Shown: in pieces, positions 33,509 to 41,533 of the stretch
Layout of the letters: each line of letters opens with the position of its first letter
Numbering within the stretch: position 1 is the first letter of the stretch
Source: an uncultured Pelagibacteraceae bacterium
Lineage (GTDB): Bacteria > Pseudomonadota > Alphaproteobacteria > Pelagibacterales > Pelagibacteraceae
Reading direction: 5' to 3'
DNA length: 50,825 nucleotides
NCBI GenBank assembly: GCA_902557785.1
Contig: CACEBP010000006.1
Span: forward strand, 1-50,825
Program-made: the position numbers and the translations under genes
Notes under the pieces: model-generated
The model's database searches: none
What the model was told of the DNA's origin: nothing
The model's input: the letters and a program-made list of their open reading frames with translations, nothing else

Positions 33509-34416
33509 TATAGGGCAACAACAGCAGCAGCCATAGAGGCAAGTCTTGCTTGAGTATCATCAGCTCTACTTGTTATAACAACAGGAACTTTTCCACCAAC
33601 TACTACACCAGCTGCGCAAGCTCCCATAAAAAAAATCATCATCTTTACTAGTGCATTACCAGTTTCCACGTTTGGAACTAATAGAATATCGGTTTTACCA
33701 GCCACCGCATTTTTAATCCCTTTAATTTGAGCAGCTTTTTCAGAAACTGAATTATCAAAAGCCATCGGACCAAATACATCTGCATTTAAAATTTCCTCTT
33801 TAGCTCTTTTTGTAAGTTCACTTGCCTCTTGAGAGCTTGGTACACTATCTAAAACTTCCTCAGTGGCTGATAATATTGAAACTTTAGGTTTTTCAATTCC
33901 TATTCTATTCGTAAAATCTATTGCATTTTTTAATATATGCATTTTTGTTTCTAATTTTGGTAACACGTTTAATGCTCCATCAGTAATGATAAATGGTTTA
34001 TCATTTTTCTCCAAAGTCATATGCCAAATATGACTTAGTCTTTTCTTCCCAATTAAATTTAAATCTCTTTTCAAAACTGCTTTCATAAGTACATCGGTAT
34101 GAATATGTCCTTTCACAATTATTTTTACCTTACCTTCACTTGCAAGTTTTGCAGCGATCGGAGCAGTACTGTTTTCATTAGGTTCATTAATTATTTCGTA
34201 TTTAGAAATATCCCAATTTAATTGTTTAGCATTTTTCTCAATAATTGATTTGTCTCCAATAAAAACCGGTATGATTAAATTTGCATCTACAGCTTGTTTT
34301 GTAGACTCTATTGAAACAGGCTTTACTGCATTAACTATTACTGCTTTTGCTGGTCCTTTTGTTTTAGCTAACTTAAGCAAATTTTCCGGGCAAATAATAT
34401 CTTTTGTACTAAGCAT
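33508..34416 (-). CDS. pta: Phosphate acetyltransferase/butyryltransferase family protein
   Basis: This 302-residue enzyme of the Pta/Ptb family has KGPAKAVIVNAVKP at the start, FIGDKSII, IVKGHIHTDVLMKA, a Ser/Asp-rich block VFGPMAFDNSVS near residue 220 and NVETGNALVKMM near residue 255, all as in phosphotransacetylases. It would turn acetyl phosphate made by Xsc into acetyl-CoA, which explains its company with taurine and sulfolactate genes. Use of butyryl phosphate is the alternative. It overlaps the Ldh2 stop by 8 bases and shares a base with the methyltransferase. Confidence 0.85.
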   Translation of the reverse strand: MLSTKDIICPENLLKLAKTKGPAKAVIVNAVKPVSIESTKQAVDANLIIPVFIGDKSIIEKNAKQLNWDISKYEIINEPNENSTAPIAAKLASEGKVKIIVKGHIHTDVLMKAVLKRDLNLIGKKRLSHIWHMTLEKNDKPFIITDGALNVLPKLETKMHILKNAIDFTNRIGIEKPKVSILSATEEVLDSVPSSQEASELTKRAKEEILNADVFGPMAFDNSVSEKAAQIKGIKNAVAGKTDILLVPNVETGNALVKMMIFFMGACAAGVVVGGKVPVVITSRADDTQARLASMAAAVVAL

Positions 34417-35413
34417 TTAATTCATCCATTTCTTTTAAAATTTTAGCAGGAATAGATATATCTTTATTTAAATTCTTTTTATACGTCTTATTTTTTCTCT
34501 CGCCAGGATACAAAATATTTGAAAATCCTTTTGCTTTTGGAAGTTTTTTGACTAACTTTATGTTTTTCTTTATTTCTTTAATAAACTTACTTCCAATAAA
34601 AATTTTCGGATTAATAGTAATAAATAAATGACCCATATTTTGAGGCCCCGAAAAATCATCAAAAGGATCCTTTGTTTTTCCTCCATGACTACTACCAGTA
34701 AAGACGCCACTTAGAATATCTACCATCCAAGCTAGACCAGAACCTTTAAAACCTGCGATAGGTAATTGAGTACCTCTAAGCGCTTCTTTGGCATTAGTGG
34801 TTATCTTTCCTTGTTTGTTAAGCGCAACACCATAAGGAATTTTTAAACCTAACTTATCTGCTCTTCTTATAGTACCTCTGTTAATCATTGATGTTGAGGC
34901 ATCAAATACAAAAGGAACTCCTCCTGTTGGAACTGCAAAACAAATAGGATTAGTGCCAAAGAGAGATTTTTTTGCACCATGAGGCGCTAAGGCAGCAGGT
35001 GCATTAGTAAAACAAAAAACCATTAACTTATTATTGACTGCTTGTTCAGCATAAAAACTTGAAAGTCCATAATGTCCACTTTTTTTAATAGCAACTAAAC
35101 CTATTCCAGTTTTTTTAGCATTTTTAATTGCTTGTTTAATACCTATGTCAGCACTTACGAAACCAATGCTATTGTCAGCATCTATATATGAAGCAGAAGA
35201 GCTTATCTTTTTTATTTTGATTTTTGGTTTAGGATTAATTACTTTTGCTTTAATTCTATCACAATACATTCTTAGTCTTGCTAAACCATGGCCTTTTGCT
35301 TCTAATATTTCTGCTTTAACTAAATAGTTTGAACAAATTTCAGCGTGATTTTTTGAGAGTTTGTGTTTTAAAAATATTTGTTTAAGTTTTGATTTTAAAA
35401 GACTTTTTTTCAC
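34409..35413 (-). CDS. Ldh2/malate dehydrogenase-type NAD(P) oxidoreductase, possible sulfolactate dehydrogenase
   Basis: This 334-residue protein of the Ldh2/MdhII family (not the classical LDH fold) shows GHGLARLRMYCDR, IKKSGHYGLSSFYAEQA (active-site His near residue 117), FGTNPICFAVP and GFKGSGLAWMVDILSG. Family members include ComC, the (R)-sulfolactate dehydrogenase, and malate/lactate or ureidoglycolate dehydrogenases. With Pta in the same overlapping operon and sulfonate genes all around, sulfolactate/sulfopyruvate interconversion is the favoured guess, with lactate or malate as alternatives. Confidence 0.8.
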   Translation of the reverse strand: MKKSLLKSKLKQIFLKHKLSKNHAEICSNYLVKAEILEAKGHGLARLRMYCDRIKAKVINPKPKIKIKKISSSASYIDADNSIGFVSADIGIKQAIKNAKKTGIGLVAIKKSGHYGLSSFYAEQAVNNKLMVFCFTNAPAALAPHGAKKSLFGTNPICFAVPTGGVPFVFDASTSMINRGTIRRADKLGLKIPYGVALNKQGKITTNAKEALRGTQLPIAGFKGSGLAWMVDILSGVFTGSSHGGKTKDPFDDFSGPQNMGHLFITINPKIFIGSKFIKEIKKNIKLVKKLPKAKGFSNILYPGERKNKTYKKNLNKDISIPAKILKEMDELNA

Positions 35414-35844
35414 TTAAATTTTTTATTTCCTTTAGCTTCCCAAAAATTAGTTCTTTGCTCTGGGTTCTCAACCAAACTTTTACACATCATGCCATATTCT
35501 CTAGCGAGAGAAGAAAAATCTTTTTTAGCTAATTCTACAAATTTATTAACTTTATCTTTTGTCATTTGTGACATTACCTCTGGATTTAATCCCATAATTT
35601 CCCCAAGATCATAGTTATATTTTAGAGATACATCTGCACTATTTTCTAAGCTATCGATAATATTTTTATCTTTTCCCGCATCTTTAAAACTTTGTGCGGC
35701 AACTTTATAGAAACTATAACAATTAACGTAATCTCTTTGAATATTTTCCATTACATACTTTGCAACTTTTTTTTCTTTTGCGTTTTCATTCGCATTTAAA
35801 GAGAGAGGAATTATAGCTAAAATTATTAAAATTATTTTTTTCAT
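35410..35844 (-). CDS. Secreted two-cysteine protein, function unknown
   Basis: This 144-residue protein has a signal peptide (MKKIILIILAIIPLSLNA, cut near residue 18) and a helical, Lys-rich mature part with two cysteines (VNCYSF near residue 41 and MMCKSL near residue 121), probably one disulfide. Its start and stop overlap both neighbours by 4 bases. It is similar in design, though not clearly in sequence, to the secreted protein at 28655. Family not recognised. Confidence 0.65.
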   Translation of the reverse strand: MKKIILIILAIIPLSLNANENAKEKKVAKYVMENIQRDYVNCYSFYKVAAQSFKDAGKDKNIIDSLENSADVSLKYNYDLGEIMGLNPEVMSQMTKDKVNKFVELAKKDFSSLAREYGMMCKSLVENPEQRTNFWEAKGNKKFK

Positions 35845-36533
35845 TTATATTTTTTCATTGAAGCTTCAGCTAGAATTAAATTTGGATCCATAAATGTTTT
35901 TGAAAGCTTAGCTTTTTTAAAAGATTTATATGCAAAAATTGCAATTGGCAACTCTGTACAACCCAAAATGATTTTTTTACATTTCATTTTTATAAGATAA
36001 TTTACCGCAGGCTTTATAGCTCTCTCAGCTTCCTTGGTTTTTCCCATTTTAACAAGTTTAATTGATTTATTAACGCTTCTTTGTTGCAGTAATGTATTCG
36101 GTGAAATTAATAAAAATTGCTTATTAAAGTAATGACTATATACACCAGTCTTTATTGTTGCTTCAGTTGCTAATAAACCAATTTTAGAATTTTTTTTTAA
36201 ATTATTTTTTGCATTCAAATATACAATTTCTGGCATGTTTAAAATTGGTATTTTTATTTTCTTTTTTAAGTCTTTGTACCAATAGTGTGCGGTATTACAT
36301 GGAATTGATATAAACTTACAATCATTTTCCTGTAAAAACTTGCACCCCTCTATAAGGCTTTTTAAAACTTTGTTATATTTTTTTAGATTTTGTTTTCGAT
36401 CTGGAATATTTGATTTATTGTATAAAACAAATAAAGGATATTTTTGATCAGCTTTTCCTCTATTCAATTTTGCAAGTTTAGAGCAAAAATCTAATCCTGC
36501 TTGAGTGCCCATTCCTCCGAGTATTCCAATCAT
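35841..36533 (-). CDS. Aspartate/glutamate racemase family protein
   Basis: This 230-residue protein has the GILGGMGTQAGLDFC opening and the two catalytic cysteines of the family: Cys79 in IPCNTAHYW and Cys192 in LGCTELPIA. Relatives racemise aspartate, glutamate or other acidic compounds without cofactor, and some act on hydantoins or maleate. A sulfonated amino acid such as cysteate would be an interesting substrate in this setting, but that is speculation. It overlaps both neighbouring genes by 4 bases. Confidence 0.85.
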   Translation of the reverse strand: MIGILGGMGTQAGLDFCSKLAKLNRGKADQKYPLFVLYNKSNIPDRKQNLKKYNKVLKSLIEGCKFLQENDCKFISIPCNTAHYWYKDLKKKIKIPILNMPEIVYLNAKNNLKKNSKIGLLATEATIKTGVYSHYFNKQFLLISPNTLLQQRSVNKSIKLVKMGKTKEAERAIKPAVNYLIKMKCKKIILGCTELPIAIFAYKSFKKAKLSKTFMDPNLILAEASMKKYK

Positions 36534-37618
36534 AAATTCGATACAATATTTTTTATAAATAGTTTTTGATGAAATTCGTCATTCAAATGTGATCCAAGAT
36601 CACCCTTCCTATAAATTTTTTCAATATCAATGTTACTAAAATTTAATTTATTCATATTTAAATGTTCGACAAAATTCAAATCTCCTCTTTGAAGCACTTC
36701 ATCGATGTAATCTGATACATTAACTTTATATATATTTTTATGATGATTAATATGAGGGAAACTCACTAAAACTATTTTTTCTAAATTCTCATTTGACAAA
36801 AATTCAATTAATTCTTCGAGTGATTTTTTAAAAACTTTTTCAGCATCTTTATTATAACTTATGAGCTTTTTCATTATTTCTTGAAATCCACATTTACTCT
36901 CATTTCTATTCTTAAATCCTTTTACTAAAATTTGATTAAGCAAATTTAAATTTCTTTTAAAAAAGTAATTAGATTTAAGATATGGAAATTTTACAATTTT
37001 TAATAAATTATTATTTAAAGATAATTCTGAAAAAAGGTACAATTTCGAATAATCATATGTAGCTCTAGTAAATTTCTCTCTGTTTACATGGGAAAACTTT
37101 CCATTTTTTGTATATATTTTATTGTGCTGATACCTGCAATATTCATCCCCAATATCTGTTTGATCAATGTAAATAATTAATATGTCCGGTTTAATAGAAA
37201 ATTCACTTTTCAATATTTTATATTGAGAATGAATAGTGCTCGGTGCAAAAGATGTTATACCGGCATTAAATATGTTATAATTATTTTTTTTGCCAAATAT
37301 TTTCAAAAAATTGTTTGAAATTTTATTTTTTGAAATATCTTCTATCCAAGAGTCGCCTTGCAATAAAATTGTTTTTGCTGATTTTTTATTGAAATAGATC
37401 TTTGAATATAGATACTCATTTTTACCAACCCATTTATTTACATCCCTCAGATGATGCATTTTATTTGAATAATTTTTATGAAAATTTAAATCTTCTTTAT
37501 TTTTAAATATGAAATCATTGTATCTATTTATTTCAACTAAGCCCCAAAGACCAAATATAAGATATAAAAAAATAAATAATAAAAAAGATAAAATTATTAA
37601 GAAAATTTTTTTTTTCAT
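36530..37618 (-). CDS. Membrane-anchored SGNH-like hydrolase
   Basis: This 362-residue protein has one N-terminal anchor (about 5-29). The SGNH nucleophile block is ILLQGDSW (Ser90), followed by FNAGITSFAPSTIH and ILIIYIDQTDIGDEY, and further down a late His-containing segment SHLNDEFHQK that could supply the catalytic His. Proteins like this act on acyl groups of cell-envelope polysaccharides in the periplasm. It is 34 bases after the tauC gene on the same strand and overlaps the racemase gene, so it is in one transcriptional unit with both. Confidence 0.7.
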   Translation of the reverse strand: MKKKIFLIILSFLLFIFLYLIFGLWGLVEINRYNDFIFKNKEDLNFHKNYSNKMHHLRDVNKWVGKNEYLYSKIYFNKKSAKTILLQGDSWIEDISKNKISNNFLKIFGKKNNYNIFNAGITSFAPSTIHSQYKILKSEFSIKPDILIIYIDQTDIGDEYCRYQHNKIYTKNGKFSHVNREKFTRATYDYSKLYLFSELSLNNNLLKIVKFPYLKSNYFFKRNLNLLNQILVKGFKNRNESKCGFQEIMKKLISYNKDAEKVFKKSLEELIEFLSNENLEKIVLVSFPHINHHKNIYKVNVSDYIDEVLQRGDLNFVEHLNMNKLNFSNIDIEKIYRKGDLGSHLNDEFHQKLFIKNIVSNL

Positions 37619-37652
37619 ATTAGGTTTAGCTTATTAGAAACTTTCTCTACTC

Positions 37653-39560
37653 TTATCCTTTTCCACGCCACGGAATAGTTTTATCAATTATTTTTCTAAT
37701 TGTTATGTCAAAAATTAACCCTAGCATCCCCATAATAAATATCGTTATCCAAATAACTTCATATTGGAAATATTTTTTTGCTACATTTTCTACAAAACCA
37801 ACACCTGTTGTTCCAGCTAAAAATTCTGCAGCAACTAATGTTCCCCAACACATTCCTGTAGCAACTCTTATTCCTGTTAATATTTCCGGTAATGAATTTG
37901 GAAAAATAACGTGTCTTAATATTTGCCACTTAGATGCACCAAGAGAATGTGCAGCATGAATTTTTGATAATTGAGTTCCCGACGCACCGGCTCTTGCTGA
38001 AATTACCATTATTGATAGTGACACCATAAATAGTAAAAACACTTTTCCAAGATTGTCTATTCCAAGAACTGATATAACTAACGGTGCCCATGCTAATGGT
38101 GGAACTGGTCTGTATAGTTCAATTAAAGGATCAAAAAATCCTTTAGCAAATCTGTTTAATCCCATGAATAATCCTAATGGAACTCCAACTATAATTCCAG
38201 CTACTAAACCAAGGAACACTCTTAAAAATGAGTCCCATATGTGACCAGTAGGAATCGGAATTTTAAATAAGTTAAAGTCCCCAGTAACAAAACTTAAAAC
38301 TTTACTTTTAAAATTTGGCTTAACTTCACCTTGTTCATTATGAACTGGGTACTCTCCAGGTAAAATATCTGCAAACCAATCAGGTATTAAAAAACCAATG
38401 ATCTTACTTACATCCATCATTTCGTACCAAATTAATGGAATTTGTTTGTAACCCACATTTGGGTTTAACATTAATTTAAATTTATTAAGCGTATCTGATG
38501 GTTTTGGAAGCCATCTACCTGAGCCTTGTTCAGAACAACTTGGGCCACTTGAAATGATAGTACCTGATGGAAACAAAAGAAGATCAACCCATCTAAGACT
38601 GCCTTGTTCTTTTTTTTGTACGTTATCAAAATTGATTATTGATATCTGCATGTCATTTAGAGTATTAGGTGGAAATATACTTGCATATTCAATTCTACGT
38701 GCAATCTTGAGAACATCTTTCGCTAATGAAGAGGAAATTTCCTCAGAGGAGCTTAAACTGTCTCTATAATCTTTTATTTCTTTTTTTAGTTTTTCTAAGG
38801 CTGAAGCATATTGTTCATTATGATTTTTAAGTTCAAAGAATTCATCGCTTATAAGGTTCAATTCTGTGGCTGCTGCCTGGAATTTTAAACCTCGTTTTGT
38901 TTTTGGAATAAAGGGAATTTCGATTGTATTCTCAATTGAGGTACTTGATGCTTTCCAAGAACCTTCTTCCTTAGCAGACTCAATTCTTTCTAATTCTTGT
39001 TCAGCACTTTCATTGGGATAATCACTTCTTTTAAAATTCTCAGTTAGATTTATAATTTTTTCATTTATAAATTTGATTTGTTCTTTAGTCTCATTATTTA
39101 AAAGCTGTTCATTTGTAAGCAGTGGTATTGAGTTTTTAGTTTGAGAGACAAAATTAAGTAACTTACTTTTATCTTGATTTTTGATACCTGATTTTTCTAT
39201 TTCAATTGAGATTTTATCTAAATTTTGTGTCTCAGTTTCTATTACTGAAGTACTTTTAAGTTGACGCTCATCAATTGGAAATAAATATTTAAGCGAAAGA
39301 AGAGACTCATTTACTTTACCAACTTGGCAAAGTTCATTAGCTGACTTTGGAAAAAAAGACTTAGCTATGTCCCATGAATAATAGAGCCAAACTAATAAAA
39401 GAAAACTACTTCCCACAATAACCCAATGAATACCTCCTTTAGCTCTTTCAGGATTTCCAAAAACAGCATCGACTTTCTCAGTTTTAATTAATTTTCTTCC
39501 ATATAAAACGCATCCTATGATTGCGAAGAAAAATAAAAATGTTAAAAAACCTGTGATCAT
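37653..39560 (-). CDS. tauC: Taurine-type ABC transporter permease with long N-terminal extension
   Basis: This 635-residue protein carries in its last 200 residues a full TauC/SsuC-type permease (BPD_transp_1). It has FLGLVAGIIVGVPLGLFMG, the EAA loop AAHSLGASKWQILRHVIFP and the closing KIIDKTIPWRGKG. Ordinary TauC proteins are about 275 residues. The first 430 residues add two N-terminal spans (about 3-20 and 45-63) and a large, mostly charged, coiled-coil-like region (IEIEKSGIKNQDKS..., LEKLKKEIKDYRDSL), probably periplasmic. It may help the binding protein dock or sense the ligand. It follows tauB directly. The substrate is probably taurine because the aminotransferase and Ald lie next door. 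Confidence 0.85.
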   Translation of the reverse strand: MITGFLTFLFFFAIIGCVLYGRKLIKTEKVDAVFGNPERAKGGIHWVIVGSSFLLLVWLYYSWDIAKSFFPKSANELCQVGKVNESLLSLKYLFPIDERQLKSTSVIETETQNLDKISIEIEKSGIKNQDKSKLLNFVSQTKNSIPLLTNEQLLNNETKEQIKFINEKIINLTENFKRSDYPNESAEQELERIESAKEEGSWKASSTSIENTIEIPFIPKTKRGLKFQAAATELNLISDEFFELKNHNEQYASALEKLKKEIKDYRDSLSSSEEISSSLAKDVLKIARRIEYASIFPPNTLNDMQISIINFDNVQKKEQGSLRWVDLLLFPSGTIISSGPSCSEQGSGRWLPKPSDTLNKFKLMLNPNVGYKQIPLIWYEMMDVSKIIGFLIPDWFADILPGEYPVHNEQGEVKPNFKSKVLSFVTGDFNLFKIPIPTGHIWDSFLRVFLGLVAGIIVGVPLGLFMGLNRFAKGFFDPLIELYRPVPPLAWAPLVISVLGIDNLGKVFLLFMVSLSIMVISARAGASGTQLSKIHAAHSLGASKWQILRHVIFPNSLPEILTGIRVATGMCWGTLVAAEFLAGTTGVGFVENVAKKYFQYEVIWITIFIMGMLGLIFDITIRKIIDKTIPWRGKG

Positions 39561-40358
39561 TTAAACTTCTTTACCCATTATTTCCTCTTCCATGTCCCAT
39601 ATCATTGAAAGAATTTCCTCTCTTTTAGAGACGAATTCTTTATTGTTTTTAATATCTCTTAAGTCTTCTTTAAGACCCATAGATGCGAAGGGTAACTTGT
39701 ATTCTTTGTGTATTCTTCCTGGTCTTGGTGCCATCACATAAACTTTTTCTCCAAGTAACAGCGCTTCTTCAACAGAGTGAGTTATTAAAATTATTGTTTT
39801 CCCAGTTTCTTTCCAAATCTTAAGAACTAAAGATTGCATTTTTTCTCTTGTTAAAGCATCCAATGCTCCTAAAGGTTCATCCATCAATATTAATTCTGGA
39901 TCATTAATCAAACATCTTGCTAAAGCTACCCTTTGCTGCATTCCCCCAGATAATTGATAAGTAGGAGTGTTACCAAAACCTTTTAATCCAACTATATCTA
40001 ACCATTCATCAACTTTTTTTTGAGTTTGAACAGTATCTTCTTCTTTCATTCTCAAACCAAAATTTACATTTTCAGCAACAGTCAACCATTCAAATAAAGC
40101 ACCTTGCTGAAAAACCATACCTCTATCAACACCTGGTCCGTTAATCTCTTTATTGTTAAGAGTAATCTTTCCTGATGTTGGTCTTATAAATCCTGCTGTA
40201 ATATTTAATAAAGTTGTTTTTCCGCAACCTGATGGTCCAAGTACAGTAAGCAACTCTCCTTTTTTGATTGTAAAATTTAAATCTTTTAGAGCATGAACAG
40301 TTTCTCCTTTAGGAGTTTTAAATATCATATTTAAATTTTGAGAAATCAGATTACTCAT
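39561..40358 (-). CDS. tauB: Taurine-type ABC transporter ATPase
   Basis: This 265-residue ATPase has Walker A GPSGCGKTT near residue 41, Q-loop VFQQGALFEWLTV, signature LSGGMQQRVALARC, Walker B LILMDEP, D-loop GALD and H-loop LITHSVEEA. It powers sulfonate import with TauC and TauA. It begins 80 bases after the tauA stop, beyond a terminator hairpin, and abuts tauC. Confidence 0.92.
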   Translation of the reverse strand: MSNLISQNLNMIFKTPKGETVHALKDLNFTIKKGELLTVLGPSGCGKTTLLNITAGFIRPTSGKITLNNKEINGPGVDRGMVFQQGALFEWLTVAENVNFGLRMKEEDTVQTQKKVDEWLDIVGLKGFGNTPTYQLSGGMQQRVALARCLINDPELILMDEPLGALDALTREKMQSLVLKIWKETGKTIILITHSVEEALLLGEKVYVMAPRPGRIHKEYKLPFASMGLKEDLRDIKNNKEFVSKREEILSMIWDMEEEIMGKEV

Positions 40359-40380
40359 AAAAGAACTATATTAGATAATT

Positions 40381-40421
40381 TGATAAAAAAATAGGCACCA
40401 ATAATGTTCATTGGTGCCTAT
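40381..40421 (-). terminator. Rho-independent terminator after tauA
   Basis: On the minus strand a perfect 12-bp stem (40421-40410 with 40402-40391) with a 7-base loop is followed by six T residues (40390-40385). It lies 17 bases after the tauA stop. It would end most transcripts after tauA and let a minority read into tauBC. Confidence 0.85.
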
Positions 40422-40438
40422 AATTTTACTTTTAAGAA

Positions 40439-41377
40439 CTACGGTAAGAACTTAGTTGTTACTGTACCTCTTGGAGTGTCAAAACCTTTTAAAAACTTAG
40501 CAAGGTTTCCACTTTTCATAGATTTTTTTGTTTCTTTTGGCGTTAAGAATTTGAAGCCACTTAAAGTGTCTTTCATGTCAGCAACTTTCATTTCTGACTC
40601 TTTAGACATAGCTTTCATATCACTTCCACCTTTTCTGTATCTCTCATTAGCTTCATGAGTCAATTCTACGAAAGCTTTCAACATACCTGGATTTTCTTTC
40701 ATAAATTTATTTGTTACAGAAACGATATCTATCCCCATGATACCTCCAGCACGAGCTTCATCGACTGTAAGAAGTCTTGTTCCAACAGATGTAGCAGATT
40801 TAATAGAGTTACCTCCAAATAAACATGCCATTACGACATCACCACTAACTAATGCAGCAGCACCTTCTTCAGGGTCCATTGCAATAATTTCCATTTTTTT
40901 TCTGTCAGCACCAACTATTTTCATACTTTCTGTGAAAACGTATTCAGCCATAGTTCCTAAAGGAACTGCAACTTTCTTACCTTCAAGTTCAGAAGCATTT
41001 GCTTTTGTGATACCAGATTTTTTAGAAGTAACACATGTTGTTCCTCCCATTCCGTATTCCATTGCAACGTCTACTAAACTGATAGGTGCTTTAGCTTTAA
41101 CAGCATTAATATAAGGCATTAAACCTTGTGAGTAAGATATATCGATATCTCCTGCTAACATAGCATCAGTCATTGCTACACCGTTTGTGAAATTAGTCCA
41201 CTTAACCGGTACACCAAGTGCTTTTGCATATGCTTTTTTATTCATGTCCTCAAGATTTGGAGATGGCCATTCCAAAAAGTACGCAACTCTTACTTCTTTC
41301 GCAGCTGAGTTAGCTACTGTAGCAGTTAGAGTAAACGCAAATAAAATCCCAAGAACTGTGCTTATTATTTTTTTCAT
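40439..41377 (-). CDS. tauA: Taurine-type ABC transporter substrate-binding protein
   Basis: This 312-residue periplasmic protein has a signal peptide cut after ANSA (about residue 24). The NMT1/SsuA-like fold shows EVRVAYFLEWPSP at the mature start, SYSQGLMPYINAVKAKAPISLVDVA near residue 80 and VAVPLGTMAEYV near residue 130. It captures taurine or a related sulfonate for TauBC. It starts divergently from the aminotransferase across a 156-base gap, with GGGAGAACT before the ATG. A terminator directly after it sets it apart from tauBC for high expression. Confidence 0.88.
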   Translation of the reverse strand: MKKIISTVLGILFAFTLTATVANSAAKEVRVAYFLEWPSPNLEDMNKKAYAKALGVPVKWTNFTNGVAMTDAMLAGDIDISYSQGLMPYINAVKAKAPISLVDVAMEYGMGGTTCVTSKKSGITKANASELEGKKVAVPLGTMAEYVFTESMKIVGADRKKMEIIAMDPEEGAAALVSGDVVMACLFGGNSIKSATSVGTRLLTVDEARAGGIMGIDIVSVTNKFMKENPGMLKAFVELTHEANERYRKGGSDMKAMSKESEMKVADMKDTLSGFKFLTPKETKKSMKSGNLAKFLKGFDTPRGTVTTKFLP

Positions 41378-41468
41378 AGTTCTCCCATATGGTTTGTTTA
41401 ATACTAAGATTTAAAATTAAATTGATTAAGAAGTAAATAGTTGATTGGATAATTGAGGCCATATTGAT

Positions 41469-41496
41469 TTTACAACTAAAGATTGTATGTTATACT
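41469..41496 (+). promoter_or_regulatory. Promoter of the aminotransferase-ald operon
   Basis: TTTACA (41469-41474), a 16-base spacer and TATACT (41491-41496) face the aminotransferase gene, with the start near 41503 and a 30-base leader. A small inverted repeat ACTAT-AACA-ATAGT (41506-41519) lies in the leader and could be an operator shared with tauA. No regulator gene is nearby. Confidence 0.45.
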
Positions 41497-41533
41497 TCTT
41501 GTCAAACTATAACAATAGTCTACAAGTTGAATA

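Noticed and set aside
41506-41519. Inverted repeat ACTAT-AACA-ATAGT as a sulfonate operator
   Set aside because: Five-pair arms are too short to claim on one copy; it is mentioned only under the promoter.
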